Positions 25,150-34,629 are shown, counted from the first letter of the stretch. The stretch: DNA of 64,000 bases from Bacillus xiapuensis (GCF_002797355.1 NZ_KZ454939.1:85233-149232); one strand, 5' to 3'. Notes: generated by a model not told the origin, from the sequence alone. Program-made: numbers and translations.

Positions 25150-25748
25150 TACGAGTTTTTATTGCAGAAGATCAGCGGATGCTGCTTAGCGCCTTGGGTA
25201 CTTTGCTTAATATGGAAGAAGATATAGAAATAATCGGATGTGCATCCAATGGGAAGGAAGCCATCGATTCCATGAAGCGGCTGCAGCCAGACATCAGTTT
25301 AATAGATATCGAAATGCCTGTAAAAAACGGTTTAGAGGTAGCGGAAGAAATAAAAAGCTTTCAGCCTGCCTGCAAGGTGATTATCTTAACAACCTTTGCC
25401 CGCCCGGGATATTTTCAGCGCGCGGTTAAAATAGGTGTGCAAGGGTATCTATTGAAGGATGGCTCCATTGAGGAATTGGCTGCGGCGATTCGCGCCATCA
25501 TGAAGGGGGAGCGTGTTTTCAGTCCAGAGCTAATGCTGGATATTATCCGCGAGGAAAATCCCTTGACTGCTCGAGAGCAGGAGATCTTATCTTTAGCGGC
25601 AGAAGGAAAGACAACGAATGAGCTTACTCAGCACCTTTTTCTGTCCTCCGGTACGATACGGAATTACATGTCTGAGATTATACAAAAGCTGGGGGCTAAG
25701 AATCGTATTGAGGCGATTAGTATCGCGAAAGGGAAAGGCTGGATTTAA
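25146..25748 (+). CDS. NarL/LuxR-family response regulator, DesR/YvfU type
   Basis: A 200-residue response regulator. The receiver has the acidic pair ED near residue 9, the phospho-accepting Asp in SLIDIEMPVKNG (about 54), Thr in ILTTFARPG and Lys in YLLKDGS. The C-terminal LuxR-type HTH is LTAREQEILSLAAEGKTTNE. GTG 25146 overlaps the kinase stop (GTGTGA). It probably controls this operon through the TGACA-type repeats at 22275-22310. Confidence 0.9.
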   Translation: MIRVFIAEDQRMLLSALGTLLNMEEDIEIIGCASNGKEAIDSMKRLQPDISLIDIEMPVKNGLEVAEEIKSFQPACKVIILTTFARPGYFQRAVKIGVQGYLLKDGSIEELAAAIRAIMKGERVFSPELMLDIIREENPLTAREQEILSLAAEGKTTNELTQHLFLSSGTIRNYMSEIIQKLGAKNRIEAISIAKGKGWI

Positions 25749-25768
25749 CCGCTGTCTGTCAATGACCG

Positions 25769-25809
25769 GGAGAGAGGTTTTGCTTACGATCAAACCTCTC
25801 TCTTTTTTT
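25769..25809 (+). terminator. Terminator of the ABC/two-component operon
   Basis: GAGAGAGGTTT pairs with AAACCTCTCTC around a 10-base loop and runs into TTTTTTT. Confidence 0.9.
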
Positions 25810-26285
25810 ACAGTTATCCCGTCTTTTGGTACGGGTGAAATATCCTATGAAAGAAGGAGGGTACGAGCGATCTTTTGGATGGAATTGGAAAGAAGGCGAG
25901 TGTGCGCGAAGGCCAGAAGCAGCTCTATGAGTGGAAAAAAAGAAAAAAGCAGTCCGTCTTCTTCTTCGGAGCGGTCTGCTTCTTTTGCCAGTATTGAAAA
26001 GGAATAAGGAGGATATAAACGGTTTGGATAAAGTGGGGATGCCAGAAGAAATGACTGTTAAAAAAAGCCCATGACCGCAGTAAATTTAAGGAATTTAGAG
26101 TGCTAAAGAAGATAAGAAAAAAGTTTTGATTTTTCTGTCGCTAGAAATAATTGTCTAATCAAAACAGTAAATTATAACCACGCATTCCATCTTGTTCTAT
26201 TCGAAGCGATTCCTTATTATTGAAAAAGAGAGCGGGAAATGGACCGCAGTAAAAGGTTAAAGAGAATGTTAAGGGAGGAAGCTTT
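25810..26285. other. Gene-free stretch, about 475 bases
   Basis: Short open frames near 25850-26007 follow GAAGGAGGG, but only at 13-18 bases distance, and they show no family features. CCGCAGTAAA occurs twice (near 26072 and 26240). Nothing else stands out. Confidence 0.4.
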
Positions 26286-27344
26286 ATGACAAAGAAATGG
26301 AGTTTGTTAGCTATAGTGGCTGTTATTATGACAGCACTTACAGCTTGCGGCGGAGAAAAGGAAGGAAAAGCTTCTTCAGCCGATAGTAATGTAATGGAAG
26401 CCTCAATAAAAGACGCTTCATTCATTTTAACAGGCAAAGATGACGGAGTTTCAGAGGATCAGCAAAAGGGTGTATTGCTTGTTGATATAAAAGTAAAAAA
26501 TAAATCCAAATCTCCTATTAATCTTTCCGTCCACAGAAATATTAAATTATACGATGGAGATGAACAGCTGAACCCTGTCACGGATCTTTATATACGTGAT
26601 GTGGATCTGGATATGCAGCCGAGCAGCGAGATTGGAGCAGGCAAAGTCAAAGAGCTGACAGCCGCTTTTGAGGTAGAAAAAGATAAGAAATATGAAATAG
26701 GTATGCAGCCCTTATTAGCGGATTCTGCCGAAGAAACTGAAGAGGTGAAGCTCATGCTCGATACGAAGAAATACCGAGACAGTTATGAAAAGCTGCAAGA
26801 GCCGGCTGAAGCGCTGGCCGCCTATATCGACACTATTTATCTTGGCAAAGAAAACAGTGACTATGAAAAATTAATATCCGCGGATAAAGCTGCTTTAGCA
26901 GAAGAGGCTAAAGAAGTGTTTAAAGATCATATAGAAAGATATGCGTTCAGCGTAGATATAACGGATGCAGATGCGGAGAAATATTATCAAAGCTACCGGT
27001 CCGCCCTTAATCAAAAAGCTGAAATCACTCCGAAAGCCATAGCTAATGCCAACGATAAAGCCGTTGTTCAATTAGAATATGCGGCGCTTTCCATGGAGAG
27101 TTTGAGCGACAAACTATCGGATCTTAAAAAAGAATATAATGATAATAATGAATACGATTCAGAGAAGTCGGAACAGTATGCTTTTTCAAAATTCGATTCG
27201 ATTATTAACAGCTTAGAGGCGGATAAAGCCCGCGAACCCCTAAAGATCAAAATGATGAAGAAGGATGGCAAGTGGACAGTAGATACCTCTGATTATAACA
27301 GTGAGTATTTAGTCAATGTATTTGCGAAAGGATCGGAATACTAA
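26286..27344 (+). CDS. DUF5105-type lipoprotein
   Basis: A 352-residue lipoprotein with signal peptide and lipobox LTAC (Cys about 21). Residues 36-150 look like an immunoglobulin-like DUF4352/DUF5105 domain (GVLLVDIKVKNKSKSPINLS); residues 170-350 are a helical/NTF2-like domain ending DGKWTVDTSDYN. Such proteins sit on the outer face of the membrane in Bacilli; function unknown. GGGAGGAAG precedes the ATG. The next gene begins 12 bases after its stop, so they form an operon. Confidence 0.8.
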   Translation: MTKKWSLLAIVAVIMTALTACGGEKEGKASSADSNVMEASIKDASFILTGKDDGVSEDQQKGVLLVDIKVKNKSKSPINLSVHRNIKLYDGDEQLNPVTDLYIRDVDLDMQPSSEIGAGKVKELTAAFEVEKDKKYEIGMQPLLADSAEETEEVKLMLDTKKYRDSYEKLQEPAEALAAYIDTIYLGKENSDYEKLISADKAALAEEAKEVFKDHIERYAFSVDITDADAEKYYQSYRSALNQKAEITPKAIANANDKAVVQLEYAALSMESLSDKLSDLKKEYNDNNEYDSEKSEQYAFSKFDSIINSLEADKAREPLKIKMMKKDGKWTVDTSDYNSEYLVNVFAKGSEY

Positions 27345-27356
27345 GGAGGGGCATCT

Positions 27357-28493
27357 ATGACAGCGCATAAATGGTTGATCACTGCGGCGGCAATTGTTGT
27401 GATTTCCCTCATTAGTGCACTAATATGGCTGCAACAAGCAACGAAGCCAGAAAAAGTGATAGGAAGGTTAACAGAGGCCGTTTCCAAAGAAGATCCTGCG
27501 CTTCTGCGGGGGGTGCTGCTTCCTGATGACAAGAAAGCGGATGTCAGTGAGCCGGCCGTTATGGCAATGATCCATTATTTAAAAGAGAATAACGGAAGCT
27601 TTGAGGCAATTAAAGAGGGAATGCAGGAGCAAATAGCAGAAAATGATTATTCGGCTAATGGCCAGCAAATCCATTTAGTCAATGAAGGGAAAAAATGGGG
27701 GCTGTTTCCGGATTATAAATTGGGGGTGAAAACGGTCTCGGTGAAAGTTTCCGGACTGGGCGAAGAGGATGATTTAGCCCTCTCTAGTGGTCAGCTAAAG
27801 AAACCGCTGTATAAGCAAGATGGGCAGCTATTTGGCCCCATACTTCCAGGGCTGTATGAGATGAGGATGAAAGTGAGCAATCAGCTGGGGACTTTTATGG
27901 ATAAAGAAAAGCTGGATGCTTGGGGAAGCCAAGAGGTAAGCTTGATTGCGGACAGTGTCAAGCTAGCAAGAGAAGACAAGAAGGTCCGTGAAGATATATT
28001 ATCCGCTGTGGACATTTTTAACCGCGATCTTTCCTCGTTTCAAGCATCGGGATTCGATATGGCGAAGCTTACGAATGCAGCAGATGAAATTAAAAATGAT
28101 CCAGCCATGGAAAGAGACCGCCAGCTATTTGAGGAGACGAAAAGTTATCTGGAGGAAATTCATACGCAATATTTAGGCGCAGTGGCTAATATGGATAAGC
28201 TGGACATTCATTATTTTGACGGCCGGTGGATGGCGGAAGTGGATGCGTTTGTTCATTTTCAAAACAAAGTCAAAATCAAAGGCATTAAAGAGTTCCATGA
28301 GGAGCCGACTAAAACGATCGGCAGCTATACGCTAGTCTATGATCCAAAGAAGAAGAAATGGATGATCAAAAGCCTGCAGTCCATACCGGCGACCGGCTCA
28401 GAGGTGAATGACTGGAAGAATACATTAGAGATGAAAGTGAGCAATCCGAAGGTGGAAGTATGGAGTCATAAAAGTCAGGGTGATTATTTATAA
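27357..28493 (+). CDS. Membrane-anchored TcaA/YvbJ-like protein
   Basis: A 378-residue protein with one N-terminal membrane anchor (WLITAAAIVVISLISALIWL) and a large outer part. The region after the anchor (KPEKVIGRLTEAVSKEDPALL) and the repeated beta domains resemble the TcaA/YvbJ family, without the usual zinc ribbon at the N-terminus. The last 100 residues resemble an NTF2-like domain (VYDPKKKKWMIKSLQ). TcaA proteins modulate glycopeptide sensitivity in staphylococci; a role here is inference. AAGGAGG precedes the ATG; partner of the lipoprotein upstream. Confidence 0.72.
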   Translation: MTAHKWLITAAAIVVISLISALIWLQQATKPEKVIGRLTEAVSKEDPALLRGVLLPDDKKADVSEPAVMAMIHYLKENNGSFEAIKEGMQEQIAENDYSANGQQIHLVNEGKKWGLFPDYKLGVKTVSVKVSGLGEEDDLALSSGQLKKPLYKQDGQLFGPILPGLYEMRMKVSNQLGTFMDKEKLDAWGSQEVSLIADSVKLAREDKKVREDILSAVDIFNRDLSSFQASGFDMAKLTNAADEIKNDPAMERDRQLFEETKSYLEEIHTQYLGAVANMDKLDIHYFDGRWMAEVDAFVHFQNKVKIKGIKEFHEEPTKTIGSYTLVYDPKKKKWMIKSLQSIPATGSEVNDWKNTLEMKVSNPKVEVWSHKSQGDYL

Positions 28494-28539
28494 TTCACAG
28501 ATTTATCATTGAGCTTCTGTCTAAAGCTCACTTCAACAG

Positions 28540-28580
28540 AAAACGAAGCAGCCCCCAATTATGAGGCTGCTTCGTTTTGC
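28540..28580. terminator. Bidirectional terminator
   Basis: AAAACGAAGCAGCC pairs with GGCTGCTTCGTTTT, a 14-base stem serving the convergent genes ending at 28493 (+) and 28609 (-). Confidence 0.9.
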
Positions 28581-28608
28581 TTTGTTTTCTCCTAATCTAA
28601 AGAGGAAT

Positions 28609-29739
28609 TTATTTAATATTTCCTTCTTCATCAATGGTCACTCCGAAAGAGATGGATTCCAGATAATCAAGGAGCTGCTTCCTTTGGTTTCCTTTAGCAG
28701 GAACAATAATCCCGTTATCGATCATATAAGGATCAAAGGATAACTGCACTTTGTCGCCCTTAAATGTCGCTGTTAACAGCCCGGTTTCCGCTGTTCTTCC
28801 TTTTACATACGGAGGGAACAGGAAATTTCCTAATGAATAGGCTACCGGCATGCCTTCATAATATTCAAAGCCTTGCAGCCAATGAGGATGAGAGCCGACG
28901 ATAAGGTCAACGCCTAATTCCTTTAACTCTTTCACATACTCTTTCTGATATTCCACAGGGGTGTTTCTTTTTTCTTTTCCCCAATGAAAATATACAATCA
29001 CATAATCCGCATCGCCTTTTTGCTCTTGAATGGTTTGTTTGACCAGATCTAAATCATAACCATTTGGAACTCCCGGTTTATCCTCTGTGGCTACCCATTC
29101 AAATTTTGGAAAGAAGCGGACAAAAGAGAAAAAGCGAAATGTTTTTCCCTTAATATTGACCTCTTTAGATTGATAGGCTTCCGTCTTATTGGCTCCGGCA
29201 CCTATATACTCCATGTCCGTCTGCTTGATATTCTTGAGGGTATCTAATAATCCGGGCTGCATATAATCCATCGTGTGATTATTGCCGATGTTAATCATTT
29301 GAAAACCAGCATTTTCAATGGCCTGCAGACCTTTCACATCGGAGTTGATCCAAAACAGCTGGTCAGGATCTTTAAAGTCAGGATTTTCTGTGAAAACAGT
29401 TTCTGCATTAATAAAGGAATAATCCGCTTGCTTCACCTTGTCTTTCACATGGGTAAACGGATAATCATAGCCTTTTTTCTGCAGGATCGGTTCCAGTCCC
29501 CAATCAAACATCGTGTCTCCGGCAAACACTATATCAATCCCCAGATCTGCCTTCTTCGGTGTAGAAGCGGCCGGCTCTGACTGTTCCTTCTGAGAAGCAG
29601 ATGGAGCTTGGTCTGCCCGGCCCGTTAGCATCTGAATGCTTAAAGTAATCACTATAATAAAAGAAAGCAAGCCGATCAATGCAAAGGTCACTCTTTTTTT
29701 ATGCAACCGCCGCCTCTTTCTATTTTTAGCTGCTCGCAA
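28609..29739 (-). CDS. CapA-family protein (poly-gamma-glutamate capsule type metallophosphoesterase fold)
   Basis: A 376-residue protein with an N-terminal membrane anchor (about residues 17-39) and an outer CapA domain. The family metal-site blocks are visible: FAGDTMFD, NIGNNHTMDY, YFHWGKE and VGSHPHWLQG, with SLGNFLFP near the end. CapA/PgsA takes part in poly-gamma-glutamate synthesis or export in Bacillus, but no pgsB or pgsC neighbours are present, so the role here is open. TTG start at 29739 with GGGAGG upstream. Confidence 0.85.
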   Translation of the reverse strand: MRAAKNRKRRRLHKKRVTFALIGLLSFIIVITLSIQMLTGRADQAPSASQKEQSEPAASTPKKADLGIDIVFAGDTMFDWGLEPILQKKGYDYPFTHVKDKVKQADYSFINAETVFTENPDFKDPDQLFWINSDVKGLQAIENAGFQMINIGNNHTMDYMQPGLLDTLKNIKQTDMEYIGAGANKTEAYQSKEVNIKGKTFRFFSFVRFFPKFEWVATEDKPGVPNGYDLDLVKQTIQEQKGDADYVIVYFHWGKEKRNTPVEYQKEYVKELKELGVDLIVGSHPHWLQGFEYYEGMPVAYSLGNFLFPPYVKGRTAETGLLTATFKGDKVQLSFDPYMIDNGIIVPAKGNQRKQLLDYLESISFGVTIDEEGNIK

Positions 29740-30144
29740 AATATATCTACCTCCCTAAATATCACCCTAATCATATCATTTTTCCTTTAAATTACCATAT
29801 GGATATTTTTTTGGATTCCTGTCCATAGATTGGAAGTTATCATAGAACAGCGGATTCTTTATCAACAAAAAGCTATTAGACTTTCAAAGTGTCTCCCCCT
29901 GGCTTTGGTTATAAAATATACCGTGCAATTGTAGAGATTTGTTCATATCTCGCTGTAATGCCTGTATCATTTGCATTGCAATCGGGCACTTGAGGAACGT
30001 GATCTCCCGCTCAAATTTCTTCGCTATTCTGAATTCGGGTATCTCCCGGTATCCTCCATGGGTACACATTGTTTGTCAGGAATAGAAGGCGGCGATTCGA
30101 TAGGTGGTTGCTTTTTCTGGCACGCATACTTATAATTAGGCTGA

Positions 30145-30258
30145 ACCGGAAAATTGCAGCTAGGGTTCCGCTTCTTCACGAGAAGGTCTGTGACCGAGGG
30201 CTGTCTCTCCTGTTATAGCAGCAGGAGGCACCTATTGACATAAAAGGTCCGAGGGGAA
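30145..30258 (+). ncRNA. ykkC-class riboswitch (subtype 2, probably nucleoside-diphosphate sensing)
   Basis: The core blocks of the ykkC RNA are present in order: CTAGGGTTCCGC (30160-30171), a small hairpin TTCT..AGAA, GGTCTGTGACCGAG (30185-30198), a variable hairpin CTCCTGTTATAGCAGCAGGAG, then ACATAAAAGGTCCGAGGG (from 30238). The last block is shared with the terminator that follows. The downstream gene is a NUDIX hydrolase, the gene type associated with a ykkC variant reported to sense nucleoside diphosphates. Subtype is inferred from that link and from departure from the guanidine-type 3' core. Confidence 0.75.
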
Positions 30259-30312
30259 AGGTTCAGTGTTTTTGCATGCGCTGAATCCTTTCTCCCGGAT
30301 CTTTTTTTATTT
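30246..30312 (+). terminator. Riboswitch expression-platform terminator
   Basis: GGTCCGAGGGGAAAGGTTCAG pairs, with small bulges, with CTGAATCCTTTCTCCCGGATC and is followed by TTTTTTTATTTTTT. Its 5' arm reuses the GGTCC block of the aptamer, so ligand binding and termination should exclude each other. Confidence 0.85.
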
Positions 30313-30330
30313 TTTAGAGGAGGAATGAAC

Positions 30331-30771
30331 ATGAATCATGATCTTGAAGTGTATCCGGGAGTTGCGGTTGTCGTTTTCGATAAGAGTCAGCGGGTGCTGC
30401 TGCAGAAACGGGCGGATGTGGGTCTTTGGGGATTGCCGTCAGGACATGTAGAGCCCGGGGAAACGGTAGCGGAAGCCGCTGTGCGGGAAATTCAAGAAGA
30501 GACTAACTTGCACATTCGGATTAAAAAATTAATCGGTGTATATTCAGAACCCGCTTCGCAAATTTTTCATTATCCAAATGGACGAAAAGTTCATTTCATC
30601 ACGACGTGCTTTTTAGCGGAGGTGATTGGCGGGGAGCTTTGCTGCCACTCGGACGAATCTCTCGATGTGCAATTTGTCCATATCGATCAATTGCCTGCTG
30701 ATTTGCTTCCTATGCATCCTCGCTGGCTTGAAGATGCTCTATCCAGAAAAGCTGAGGCCTTTATTCGTTAA
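30331..30771 (+). CDS. NUDIX hydrolase
   Basis: A 146-residue NUDIX enzyme that hydrolyses nucleoside-diphosphate-linked compounds. The Nudix box is complete: GHVEPGETVAEAAVREIQEE followed by TNL, giving G-x5-E-x7-REUxEExGU. The N-terminal strand VAVVVFDKSQRVLLQKR is standard. ATG 30331 is 7-8 bases after AGAGGAGG, whereas ATG 30325 touches it. Substrate cannot be told from sequence. It is a single gene under the riboswitch at 30145. Confidence 0.9.
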   Translation: MNHDLEVYPGVAVVVFDKSQRVLLQKRADVGLWGLPSGHVEPGETVAEAAVREIQEETNLHIRIKKLIGVYSEPASQIFHYPNGRKVHFITTCFLAEVIGGELCCHSDESLDVQFVHIDQLPADLLPMHPRWLEDALSRKAEAFIR

Positions 30772-30849
30772 ACTCAGCTATGGCGCCACTTTCATTGTGA
30801 TTATGTTACAATAATAGCAATATTCACAAAAAGGAAAGGGGAAGTCTCG

Positions 30850-32883
30850 ATGAACAGGCGGGCCGGCTTCATTTGTTTCATCATTTGTTTCTTTCTGCTT
30901 GCATTCAATGCGCCCATCTCTGTTTCCGCTGACATTGTAGGTCATTCCCGGCTCGCTAAGGAGCGCCCAGTGAAAAAAGTGTACCGACTGGCCGGTGAAA
31001 AGCAGTTTGCCCCTTTTTCCTATGTGGACTCAGACGGTGAATTCACTGGATTTAGTGTGGAGCTGTTTGAATATATAGCGGCTGAAGAGGGAATAGCGTT
31101 TGAATATATTCCGATGGAGCTGTACCAGGCCACCCGCGCGCTTCAAGAGGGGAAGGTAGATGCGATTATAGGGATGAAATATTCAGCAGAGCAGAGCAAG
31201 CGTTTCGTTTTCTCTGAGCCTTATTTCCCGATGGAAGATGCTATTGTGATCCCGAAAAGCAGGACAAATGAGGTGAAGAGCTTGGCGGATTTAAGCGGAA
31301 AAACCATCGCTATGCAGGAGGATTCCGTTGCCATGGACGTGCTGTCAAATGTCCGGCGCTCCGAATTCCAGCTGGCGCTTAATCAGTCAGAGGCTCTGCA
31401 ATTTCTGTTTATGGAGCGGGCGGACGCTTTCTTCTCGAATAAGTGGACAGCTGAATATTATTTAAAGCAGGCAGGCAAAGAAGAGGACTATGTTATTTTA
31501 GACCATCTGGGACTGCCGGCAGAGTTTGCGGCGGCGGTAAAGCCGGAGAATAGGGAGTTTCTTTCCCTAGTGAACCGATCGCTGGAACGCATGAAGACCA
31601 ATGGGAGGTATCAGACCCTATATGAGAAATGGTTCTCGCCTGCCCCCGATAAGAGGCTTGAAGAATTAAAAAATTGGGTCCTCTTTCTTCTAGTCATCAG
31701 CGGTCTGTCCTCTTCGTTTTTAATCCTTGCTTATTTATGGAATAAGCGCTTGAAGAAAGAAGTCCACAGGCGCACATCGGCGCTGGCAGAGGCGAATGAA
31801 AAGCTTGAAGTGCAGCGGCGCGCTGTTTCTGAAGCAAACGCTTTCAAAACGCAAATTATCAATCATATGTATTACGGGATTGTGACGTTCAATGAAGCGC
31901 TTCAGTTAACGAGCTTGAATGAGCGCGCGAAGGAAATGCTTGGTTTAACGGAGGAGGAGGCCAAAGCCGTGACGACGATCACACAGCATCCGCTCATCCG
32001 CCGTATTTATCACTTGTATGAGGAGCAAGCAAATGATAACAGACAGCTGTTTTCAAAGGAAATAGAAATAAAGCAAAATGGACAAAATCGTCTCATCTTA
32101 TTCCGGCTTATTCCTCTTGATAAAGAGAAAGGGCAAAAAAATGGCTATTTACTCACGCTGGCCGATCGTTCAGAAGCAAAAATGCTGGAAGAAAAGCTGG
32201 CAACTCAGGAGAAAATGCGGGCGCTTGGCCAGCTCGTTGCCGGCGTAGCCCATGAAATCCGCAATCCATTGACCTCGATGAAAGTGTTTGTGGACCTCCT
32301 GCCTCGCAAATATGAGGATCCTGCTTTTCGGGAAGAATTGCTCAAGCATGTTCCCGAAGCCCTTTACCGGATGAACCGGATTGTAGAGCATTTATTGGAT
32401 TATGCGCGCCCGAAATCCCCAAGAAAGAAACTGTTTGATGTTCAGCCTTTTATCCAGTCGCTCGAAGCCATTATTCAGCCGACACTTAGAAAGCAAGGTG
32501 TTCATCTGATAACGGAAATAGAACAGGGAATGAAGCTATACAGCGATCCCGATCAATTAAAGCAGGTGATGCTGAATTTGATGCTAAACGCTTTGGACGC
32601 CATGGAAGCAAGCCGGGAGAAGGTTCTGTCTATTCAAGCTAAAAGGCAAGGAAAGCAGGGAGTGATCCAAGTGACAGACACAGGCTGCGGTATGGATAAT
32701 GCAGAAATACCCCAGATTCTGGAGCCGTTTTATACGACAAAAAGCCATGGGGTAGGGTTGGGACTGACTCTATGTTATCAATGGATGAAAGAGAATAATG
32801 GAGAGATGAATATTGAATCGCAAAAAGGCTGCGGAACAATATTTACTTTGATGCTGCCCGCAGATAAAGAAGGAGTAATGTAA
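30850..32883 (+). CDS. Hybrid sensor histidine kinase with extracellular solute-binding domain
   Basis: A 677-residue kinase: signal peptide (1-28), a family 3 solute-binding domain outside the cell (about 42-268, QFAPFSYVDSDGEFTGFSVELF typical of amino-acid binding proteins), one membrane helix (about 276-298), coiled-coil, PAS domain (about 335-440), HisKA with His468 in VAGVAHEIRNPLTSM, and the ATPase domain with NLMLNALDAM, DTGCGMD and GVGLGLTLC. It should sense a small amino acid or organic acid and phosphorylate the NtrC-type regulator encoded one base downstream. GGAAAGGGGA precedes the ATG. Confidence 0.9.
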   Translation: MNRRAGFICFIICFFLLAFNAPISVSADIVGHSRLAKERPVKKVYRLAGEKQFAPFSYVDSDGEFTGFSVELFEYIAAEEGIAFEYIPMELYQATRALQEGKVDAIIGMKYSAEQSKRFVFSEPYFPMEDAIVIPKSRTNEVKSLADLSGKTIAMQEDSVAMDVLSNVRRSEFQLALNQSEALQFLFMERADAFFSNKWTAEYYLKQAGKEEDYVILDHLGLPAEFAAAVKPENREFLSLVNRSLERMKTNGRYQTLYEKWFSPAPDKRLEELKNWVLFLLVISGLSSSFLILAYLWNKRLKKEVHRRTSALAEANEKLEVQRRAVSEANAFKTQIINHMYYGIVTFNEALQLTSLNERAKEMLGLTEEEAKAVTTITQHPLIRRIYHLYEEQANDNRQLFSKEIEIKQNGQNRLILFRLIPLDKEKGQKNGYLLTLADRSEAKMLEEKLATQEKMRALGQLVAGVAHEIRNPLTSMKVFVDLLPRKYEDPAFREELLKHVPEALYRMNRIVEHLLDYARPKSPRKKLFDVQPFIQSLEAIIQPTLRKQGVHLITEIEQGMKLYSDPDQLKQVMLNLMLNALDAMEASREKVLSIQAKRQGKQGVIQVTDTGCGMDNAEIPQILEPFYTTKSHGVGLGLTLCYQWMKENNGEMNIESQKGCGTIFTLMLPADKEGVM

Positions 32884-32884
32884 G

Positions 32885-34276
32885 ATGAAGCCAGCTATAT
32901 TGATCCTTGATGACGAACCGGCTATTGGTTCTTCCCTGCGTTTTGCTCTTGAACATCAATACAGCGTCACGGTTTGTACGGATGTGCAAAAGGCGTATGA
33001 CCATTTGCGCCTGCGGCCAGCTGAGATCGTCCTGTTGGATTGGCGGCTCGGAACAGCGGACGGATTAGACGTGCTGCTGGAAGTGAAAAAAATTCAGCCG
33101 GCGGCGCAAGTGATCATGATGACAGCATACGGCACAATTGAATCCTCAGTCGAAGCGATGAAGCGGGGAGCGTATCATTATATTACGAAGCCGCTCGATA
33201 TTGAAGAATTGGAAGTATTGCTGGAGAAAGCACTAGAGCATCAAGCTCTTCATAATCAAATCCGTGAGTTAAGCCGAACGATTGAGAAAATGCAAGGATA
33301 CGATCAGATGATTGGGGAAAGTCCGGCTATGAGAAACATCTTTTCTTTCATTGAGCGGGTAAAAGACATCGATTCAAGTGTGCTTATTTACGGTGAAAGC
33401 GGGACAGGAAAGGAATTGGTGGCCAGAGCGATTCACCGTCAAGGCAAGAGAAAGGATGGGCCGTTTATCTCTGTAAATTGCGCGGCGATTCCAGAAGCAT
33501 TGCTTGAAAGTGAATTATTCGGCTACGAGAAAGGAGCCTTTACAGGTGCTGTCCGCAGTCAGATTGGGAAGGTGGCGGCGGCGCATGGCGGCACGCTATT
33601 TTTGGATGAAATCGGTGAAATGCCGCAAGCCCTGCAGGCTAAGCTGCTGCGTGTGTTTCAGGAAAAGGAGGTCACTCCGCTCGGTGCCGCTAAGGCAAGG
33701 AAAGTGGATATTCGCATTATCAGCGCGACCAATCGCGATTTGCCAAAAATGGTGGAGGAAGGCCTTTTTCGTGAAGACTTATATTTTCGGCTGAATGTAA
33801 TCCCGGTTAAACTGCCGCGGTTGCATGAGCGCAAAGAGGACATCCCTTTATTGATACAGCACTTCTTGAAAAAGTGTGCCGAAGAAATGCAGCGCCCTCT
33901 CCCAGCCCTGTCGCAAGAAGCTTATGATAAGCTGCTTTCTTATGATTATCCGGGAAATATTAGACAACTGGCTAATATTCTTGAATATGCGGTAGCGATG
34001 GCAAAAGAGCACATCATTGTTCCGGAGGACTTGCCTGTGAGCGTCCAAGGAGAAAATAAACGCCAGCCGTTCCGTTTTAAAGAGACGAACCAGGAAGAAG
34101 TTATTGCGGTCCCGATGAATACCACAATGAAAAAAGCAGAGAAGATCATTATTCAAGCGGTGCTGGCGCATTGCGGAGGTAATCGTCGGCAGACAGCGCA
34201 CACTCTGGGAATTAGTGAACGAAATCTCCGCAATAAATTGCAGATTTACCGTCAAGAGCGTGAGGAGACAGAATAA
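32885..34276 (+). CDS. NtrC-family sigma-54-dependent response regulator
   Basis: A 463-residue activator. Receiver domain (1-120) with Asp52 in VLLDWRLG; AAA+ domain with Walker A GESGTGKE, GAFTGA (217-222, sigma-54 contact) and Walker B GTLFLDEIGE; a Fis-type HTH at the end (GGNRRQTAHTLGISERNLRNK). It starts one base after the kinase stop and must work with SigL. The nearest sigma-54 promoter is 290 bases past its end, in front of the TRAP transporter, its obvious target. Confidence 0.93.
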   Translation: MKPAILILDDEPAIGSSLRFALEHQYSVTVCTDVQKAYDHLRLRPAEIVLLDWRLGTADGLDVLLEVKKIQPAAQVIMMTAYGTIESSVEAMKRGAYHYITKPLDIEELEVLLEKALEHQALHNQIRELSRTIEKMQGYDQMIGESPAMRNIFSFIERVKDIDSSVLIYGESGTGKELVARAIHRQGKRKDGPFISVNCAAIPEALLESELFGYEKGAFTGAVRSQIGKVAAAHGGTLFLDEIGEMPQALQAKLLRVFQEKEVTPLGAAKARKVDIRIISATNRDLPKMVEEGLFREDLYFRLNVIPVKLPRLHERKEDIPLLIQHFLKKCAEEMQRPLPALSQEAYDKLLSYDYPGNIRQLANILEYAVAMAKEHIIVPEDLPVSVQGENKRQPFRFKETNQEEVIAVPMNTTMKKAEKIIIQAVLAHCGGNRRQTAHTLGISERNLRNKLQIYRQEREETE

Positions 34277-34324
34277 AGTGAACCTTTCATAGCAGGTTTC
34301 TTTCCTCCCTCGCTGTCGAACAGA

Positions 34325-34380
34325 AGCGCCTGCCTCGTGCAGGCCTTTAGGTGCCGCAGCATCTTATATGCGGGATAAAC
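34325..34380 (-). repeat. Fragment of the dispersed repeat
   Basis: On the minus strand TTTATCCCGCATATAAGATGC, then CACCTAAAGGCCTGCACGAG and GCAGG, matches the outer end and the CTGCACGAGGCAGG block of the longer copies with the middle deleted. Confidence 0.5.
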
Positions 34381-34426
34381 TGCCGGTCAGGAATTTTTTG
34401 CCGCCCCTGACCGGCAGTTTTTGCCG
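34378..34426 (+). terminator. Terminator of the kinase/regulator operon
   Basis: AACTGCCGGTCAGG pairs perfectly with CCTGACCGGCAGTT around a 15-base loop and is followed by TTTGCCG. Confidence 0.85.
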
Positions 34427-34565
34427 TTTATAGATGGATCATAGCGGAGCGCTCTGCGGGATTAAGTATTGGATAGCAGGATTTCCTTGAGAAAAAAGTG
34501 TCATTTAGAGCGTTTCACAGGTCTTTCCCCCTGAATTAAAATATAATTTATCAGAATTTTATAAA

Positions 34566-34581
34566 TGGTACGATAATTGCA
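34566..34581 (+). promoter_or_regulatory. Sigma-54 (SigL) promoter of the TRAP transporter
   Basis: TGGTACGATAATTGCA has GG and GC exactly 10 bases apart and matches TGGCAC-N5-TTGCA at all but one position. It lies about 50 bases before the start of the binding-protein gene and downstream of a sigma-54 activator gene. Confidence 0.88.
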
Positions 34582-34629
34582 TATTTAATATGTAGATGAT
34601 CATTATTAGAACAATCAGGGGTGGGAAAA

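Noticed and set aside
25848-26007. Small open frames after GAAGGAGGG
   Set aside because: Starts at workable distance were not found (13-18 bases), and the predicted peptides are low-complexity.
29884-30069. 61-codon minus-strand frame upstream of the riboswitch
   Set aside because: No ribosome binding site before its ATG and no family resemblance; lies in the gap between capA and the riboswitch.
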